Shown: positions 32,156 to 34,341 of the stretch, piece after piece
How the letters are laid out: every line of letters begins with the position of its first letter
How positions within the stretch are numbered: position 1 is the stretch's first letter
NCBI GenBank assembly: GCA_951800685.1
Contig: CATOJY010000037.1
Span: 1-34,341, forward strand
Direction of reading: 5' to 3'
Length of the DNA: 34,341 nucleotides
Source of the DNA: an uncultured Lachnospiraceae bacterium
GTDB lineage: Bacteria > Bacillota > Clostridia > Lachnospirales > Lachnospiraceae
Notes under the pieces: generated by a model
Told to the model about the DNA's origin: nothing
Seen by the model: the letters and a program-made list of their open reading frames with translations, nothing else
Databases searched by the model: none
Program-made: the position numbers and the translations under genes

Positions 32156-32180
32156 GATCACAATAGACTCTATTGTGATC
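32156..32180. promoter_or_regulatory. 25-bp perfect palindrome, candidate operator
   Basis: Arms GATCACAATAGA (32156-32167) and TCTATTGTGATC (32169-32180) are exact reverse complements around one base. The heptamer TGTGATC occurs at 32153-32159 and 32174-32180, 21 bp apart. No T-tract follows on either strand, so it is not an intrinsic terminator. It looks like a binding site for a dimeric regulator. Confidence 0.6.
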
Positions 32181-32245
32181 CACGCTGCATAGTACTGTTA
32201 AAATAGGTTCGTCTTTTCTATGTAACACGCCCTCCAGCATAGCTG

Positions 32246-32276
32246 GCTGGGATGGTTCTCTTAAACCATCCCCAGC
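32246..32276 (-). terminator. Stable hairpin enclosing the spoVAC stop codon
   Basis: On the minus strand GCTGGGGATGGTT pairs with AACCATCCCAGC (12 bp with one bulged G), and the TAA stop lies in the loop. A second small repeat CCAGC-ATA-GCTGG adjoins it. There is no T-run, so it is either a factor-dependent end, a 3'-end stabiliser or a translation-linked structure. Confidence 0.45.
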
Positions 32277-32749
32277 AGCGTACCGATCCAATACCCCACG
32301 CCCAAAATCCAGCTTGTGAAGATTCCATATAAAATTACTGGTCCTGCTATCGTAAAAATCTTACACCCTATTCCAAATACCTGTCCTTCTTTCTGGTATT
32401 CAATTGCTGCTGAGGCAACCGAATTGGCAAATCCAGTGATCGGCACAAGCGCGCCGCCACCACCCCACTCTACCAGCTTCGGATAAATATTAAACCCTGT
32501 CAGCAGCACACTGAGCAGCACTAACAACATAGAACACCAGGCGCCTGCAGTTTCCTGATCCAATCCGACCGTATTCGTTGCATAATTTAAAATAAACTGT
32601 CCAAGAAGGCAAATAAGCCCACCCATGAAAAATGCCTTTCCCATGCGTAACGGCAGACTGTACTTCGGTGTCACCTTCTCCACATGCTGTCTGTAATCCT
32701 GTTCTTTTTGCTGCTGTTCTGTTTTCGGTTTTTCTTGGTTCTGTGCCAT
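32261..32749 (-). CDS. spoVAC: Stage V sporulation protein AC
   Basis: A membrane subunit of the SpoVA dipicolinic acid channel; the Bacillus protein behaves as a mechanosensitive channel. 162 residues from the ATG at 32749 (MAQNQEKPKTEQ); the longer upstream frame is a shadow of spoVAB. A charged N-terminal tail, YRQHVEKVTPKYSLPLRMGKAF, leads to about four hydrophobic segments with the family core GFNIYPKLVEWGGGGALVPITGFANSVASAAIE. It shares the GGG/GAG-ALVPITGFAN core with SpoVAE. It ends the spoVAA-AB-AC group; spoVAD, normally next, is 12.7 kb away. Confidence 0.95.
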   Translation of the reverse strand: MAQNQEKPKTEQQQKEQDYRQHVEKVTPKYSLPLRMGKAFFMGGLICLLGQFILNYATNTVGLDQETAGAWCSMLLVLLSVLLTGFNIYPKLVEWGGGGALVPITGFANSVASAAIEYQKEGQVFGIGCKIFTIAGPVILYGIFTSWILGVGYWIGTLLGMV

Positions 32750-32844
32750 AATCCCTGTTTCCTTTCCTATGAATAATCTGCTAAAACTGCCGCAACTCTT
32801 TTCTTTTCGATACTGTATGCACTTCCAGGCTTCGTTTTGCTGCC

Positions 32845-33342
32845 CTAACCTCCATACAAATACACTTGCTGCGTAAAATAAATCAGGCTCCCGACCAGCT
32901 TCCCAAACGCCACTGCCAGAATTGCGATTCCCAACCCGTGCCGGAAACCGATTCTTCTCGCAAAGACAGGGATCGTATTGAGCATCTCCGCTATAGCCAA
33001 TGCCAGGCATCCCACAAAAATGCCTGCAAATACACCGAACACAAGCAGAAAGACCGTACCGGCAAACCTCCATATTCCTTCCGTAGCGTTGTGTCCAAAC
33101 AGGGCATGCTCCCGTACAAATGCACCGATCCTGCCCCAATCTCCAAACACACTGAAAAATCCGCCGAAGAGTGTTCCATATACCACCATCTCTTCCAATA
33201 CAAAGATCTGCCGCGCCACATGCATTTTACCGGCGAAACGCGGTATCAATCCCACAGAGATCAGCACGGTAAAGACCCCCGCCGACACAATCAGGCCGCC
33301 ACTGATACCGATGATCCCTAATAAAATCTGCCGTATGATCAT
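32845..33342 (-). CDS. spoVAB: Stage V sporulation protein AB
   Basis: A small integral membrane protein of the spoVA operon; its exact role in dipicolinic acid transport is not defined. 165 residues, somewhat longer than the roughly 140 of Bacillus. Four or five hydrophobic segments are visible, with family blocks LLGIIGISGGLIVSAGVF, VLISVGLIPRFAGK, YGTLFGGFFSV and CLALAIAEMLNTIPVFARRIG. AGGAGG lies 7 nt from the ATG. It lies 111 bp after spoVAA and 95 bp before spoVAC, all in one direction. Confidence 0.93.
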   Translation of the reverse strand: MIIRQILLGIIGISGGLIVSAGVFTVLISVGLIPRFAGKMHVARQIFVLEEMVVYGTLFGGFFSVFGDWGRIGAFVREHALFGHNATEGIWRFAGTVFLLVFGVFAGIFVGCLALAIAEMLNTIPVFARRIGFRHGLGIAILAVAFGKLVGSLIYFTQQVYLYGG

Positions 33343-33453
33343 TGCAATCCTCCTGAATGGCGCCCTAAACGAAATCCCAAACTTTCACACATTCCGTACT
33401 CCTCTGTGGCATTCTTTGCGATCTCGCCGTTTCCTAATGGTTTAGCCACTCTG

Positions 33454-34089
33454 TTATTGTACATCAATCGTCTTTCCTTCCCTGTCTGCCGTAGCAATCA
33501 ACGCCTTGTTGACGTCCTCTTCATAAATTCTCATCTCTACTTCGATCGGCGTCGGATCTTTGGTAATTCTTCTGCCTCCAATATGATTAAAGAATACGAT
33601 AATGCCAATAGCCAGTCCAAGAGAATAGGCCAGTTCCAGAATCCCATAACCGTCTCCTGGCTGTCCCATCACCATCTCATAAATCTTTGAAAAGACATCA
33701 TTGATTCCAATATCGTTATGAAATGCCATAATTGTGAACGCTGTGCCAAAAAAACTGACCATTGCCACAAAAAGAAGCTTCATCCATTGCACCACTCCTT
33801 TATGGCGGTCAACAGCAATCAACTCAATTAAGATCTCTGGCTCTCCAATGCTCTGAACACTGACATTAGGGTAGATTTTGTTAATCTCTTCTATAATTTT
33901 CAACAAACTGATCACTTGCCGCTTCGGATCACCCTGTTTAAAACGATGCAGTTTGATTGCTTTAACCCTGGCCAGCACATGTTCGTCGCTGCAACTCAGA
34001 CTGCCGATATCCTTCACATACACATCCTCTGACTGTAACTCTACATTCTGTTCCGCATTGATATAAATCGTCGCACTTGTAGTTGACAT
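33454..34089 (-). CDS. spoVAA: Stage V sporulation protein AA
   Basis: First gene of the spoVA set. About 211 residues; Bacillus SpoVAA has 206. The N-terminal half is soluble (YINAEQNVELQ... SLLKIIEEINKIYPNVSVQSIGEPEILIE). Two membrane segments follow, with LGLAIGIIVFFNHIGGRRITKDPTPIEVEM, a block conserved in the family. The start is either the ATG at 34089 or the GTG just before it at 34092; AGGGG is spaced 10 and 7 nt respectively. A candidate sigma-G promoter lies directly upstream. Confidence 0.93.
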   Translation of the reverse strand: MSTTSATIYINAEQNVELQSEDVYVKDIGSLSCSDEHVLARVKAIKLHRFKQGDPKRQVISLLKIIEEINKIYPNVSVQSIGEPEILIELIAVDRHKGVVQWMKLLFVAMVSFFGTAFTIMAFHNDIGINDVFSKIYEMVMGQPGDGYGILELAYSLGLAIGIIVFFNHIGGRRITKDPTPIEVEMRIYEEDVNKALIATADREGKTIDVQ

Positions 34090-34116
34090 CACACAAATTC
34101 CCCTGTTATTATCTGT

Positions 34117-34145
34117 TATTATTTGTAATCATGTTCTAATCATTC
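34117..34145 (-). promoter_or_regulatory. Candidate sigma-G promoter of spoVAA-AB-AC
   Basis: On the minus strand GAATG (34141-34145) fits the sigma-G -35 GHATR. After 17 bp comes AATAATA (34117-34123), which matches CATWHTA at 6 of 7. The start would be about 20 nt before the spoVAA start codon. The remaining sequence to the right edge (34146-34341) is AT-rich, with no gene that I can support. Confidence 0.5.
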
Positions 34146-34341
34146 TTCCAGCCCTGGTTTTTGTTAGTATACTGAATCCGGCCTTATTTTATACTATGCG
34201 CATTTTATTTCTTAAGTGATAGTCAATAACTGTGTTGGTATTGCTTTCACAGAATTACCAAATTATAACTGCGTATTTCCTTTACACCATGCCAATAGTT
34301 GCTTTTCCCAATGTTACACAGGGCTGCTGTTAATGTATCTT

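Larger units (their letters stand above)
31937..32260. other. Intergenic region between spoVAC and the histidine kinase; no gene supported
   Basis: This 324-bp stretch holds the kinase promoter (32082-32110), a 25-bp palindrome (32156-32180) and the hairpin at the spoVAC end. A minus-strand frame of 61 codons (31941-32126) and a 36-codon frame (31973-32083) are present. The first begins with TTG without a ribosome binding site, and the ATG of the second lies inside the -10 box, so I do not call either as a gene. Confidence 0.6.

Noticed and set aside
32750..33139. N-terminal extension of SpoVAC to 292 residues
   Set aside because: The extra residues are a cysteine-rich reading of spoVAB in another frame; the ATG at 32749 gives the normal family length.

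Overview
The window looks like part of a spore-forming Clostridia chromosome, most probably Lachnospiraceae; I cannot name the genus. The grounds are five spoVA sporulation genes, one with a sigma-G promoter that fits the consensus exactly, a long single-chain PurL, a QueH-type epoxyqueuosine reductase, strong AGGAGG-type ribosome binding sites and moderate GC content. Almost everything is on the minus strand; the one clear plus-strand gene is a MATE transporter at 27.9-29.3 kb. I see no rRNA, insertion sequence, phage gene or CRISPR array.

Layout, left to right (transcription runs right to left unless noted). 0-0.2 kb: a partial tRNA-Met and tRNA-Val with their promoter. 0.3-7.5 kb: argS, queH, carB and carA, covering translation, queuosine and carbamoyl phosphate. 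7.8-9.0 kb: a membrane zinc-ribbon/OB-fold-like protein with a repeat-rich acidic middle and a long 5' leader. 9.4-13.2 kb: purL. 13.5-18.3 kb: spoVAE, an AroK-like kinase, ridA, a small unknown, an SDR enzyme, another unknown and a MATE transporter. 18.6-19.6 kb: monocistronic spoVAD. 19.7-21.6 kb: uxuA and an Sfp-type phosphopantetheinyl transferase preceded by a 23-codon coupled leader ORF. 21.7-26.9 kb: an SUV3-like RNA helicase and a Tet(M)/EF-G-like translational GTPase fused to a C-terminal YacP/Rae1-type NYN nuclease. 27.0-29.3 kb: a lipoprotein diverging from the plus-strand MATE gene. 29.4-31.9 kb: a soluble hybrid histidine kinase. 32.3-34.1 kb: spoVAC, spoVAB and spoVAA.

Two things stand out. 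First, the GTPase-nuclease fusion joins a factor family that enters the ribosomal A site to a nuclease family known in Bacillus to cut mRNA in that site. All G motifs and the conserved acidic residues of the nuclease are present. The next gene downstream on the same strand is an RNA helicase of the SUV3 (mitochondrial degradosome) type. Together they suggest a ribosome-linked mRNA cleavage and clearance module; this is inference from sequence and context. Second, the spoVA genes keep the order AA-AB-AC-AD-AE and one orientation, but they lie in three pieces over 20 kb with unrelated genes between. Each piece has its own candidate sigma-G promoter: exact for spoVAD, weaker for spoVAA and spoVAE.

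Regulatory sequences of note are a 25-bp palindrome upstream of the histidine kinase, a 9-bp inverted repeat pair bracketing the plus-strand MATE promoter, and a 10-bp palindrome inside the spacer of the zinc-ribbon gene promoter.
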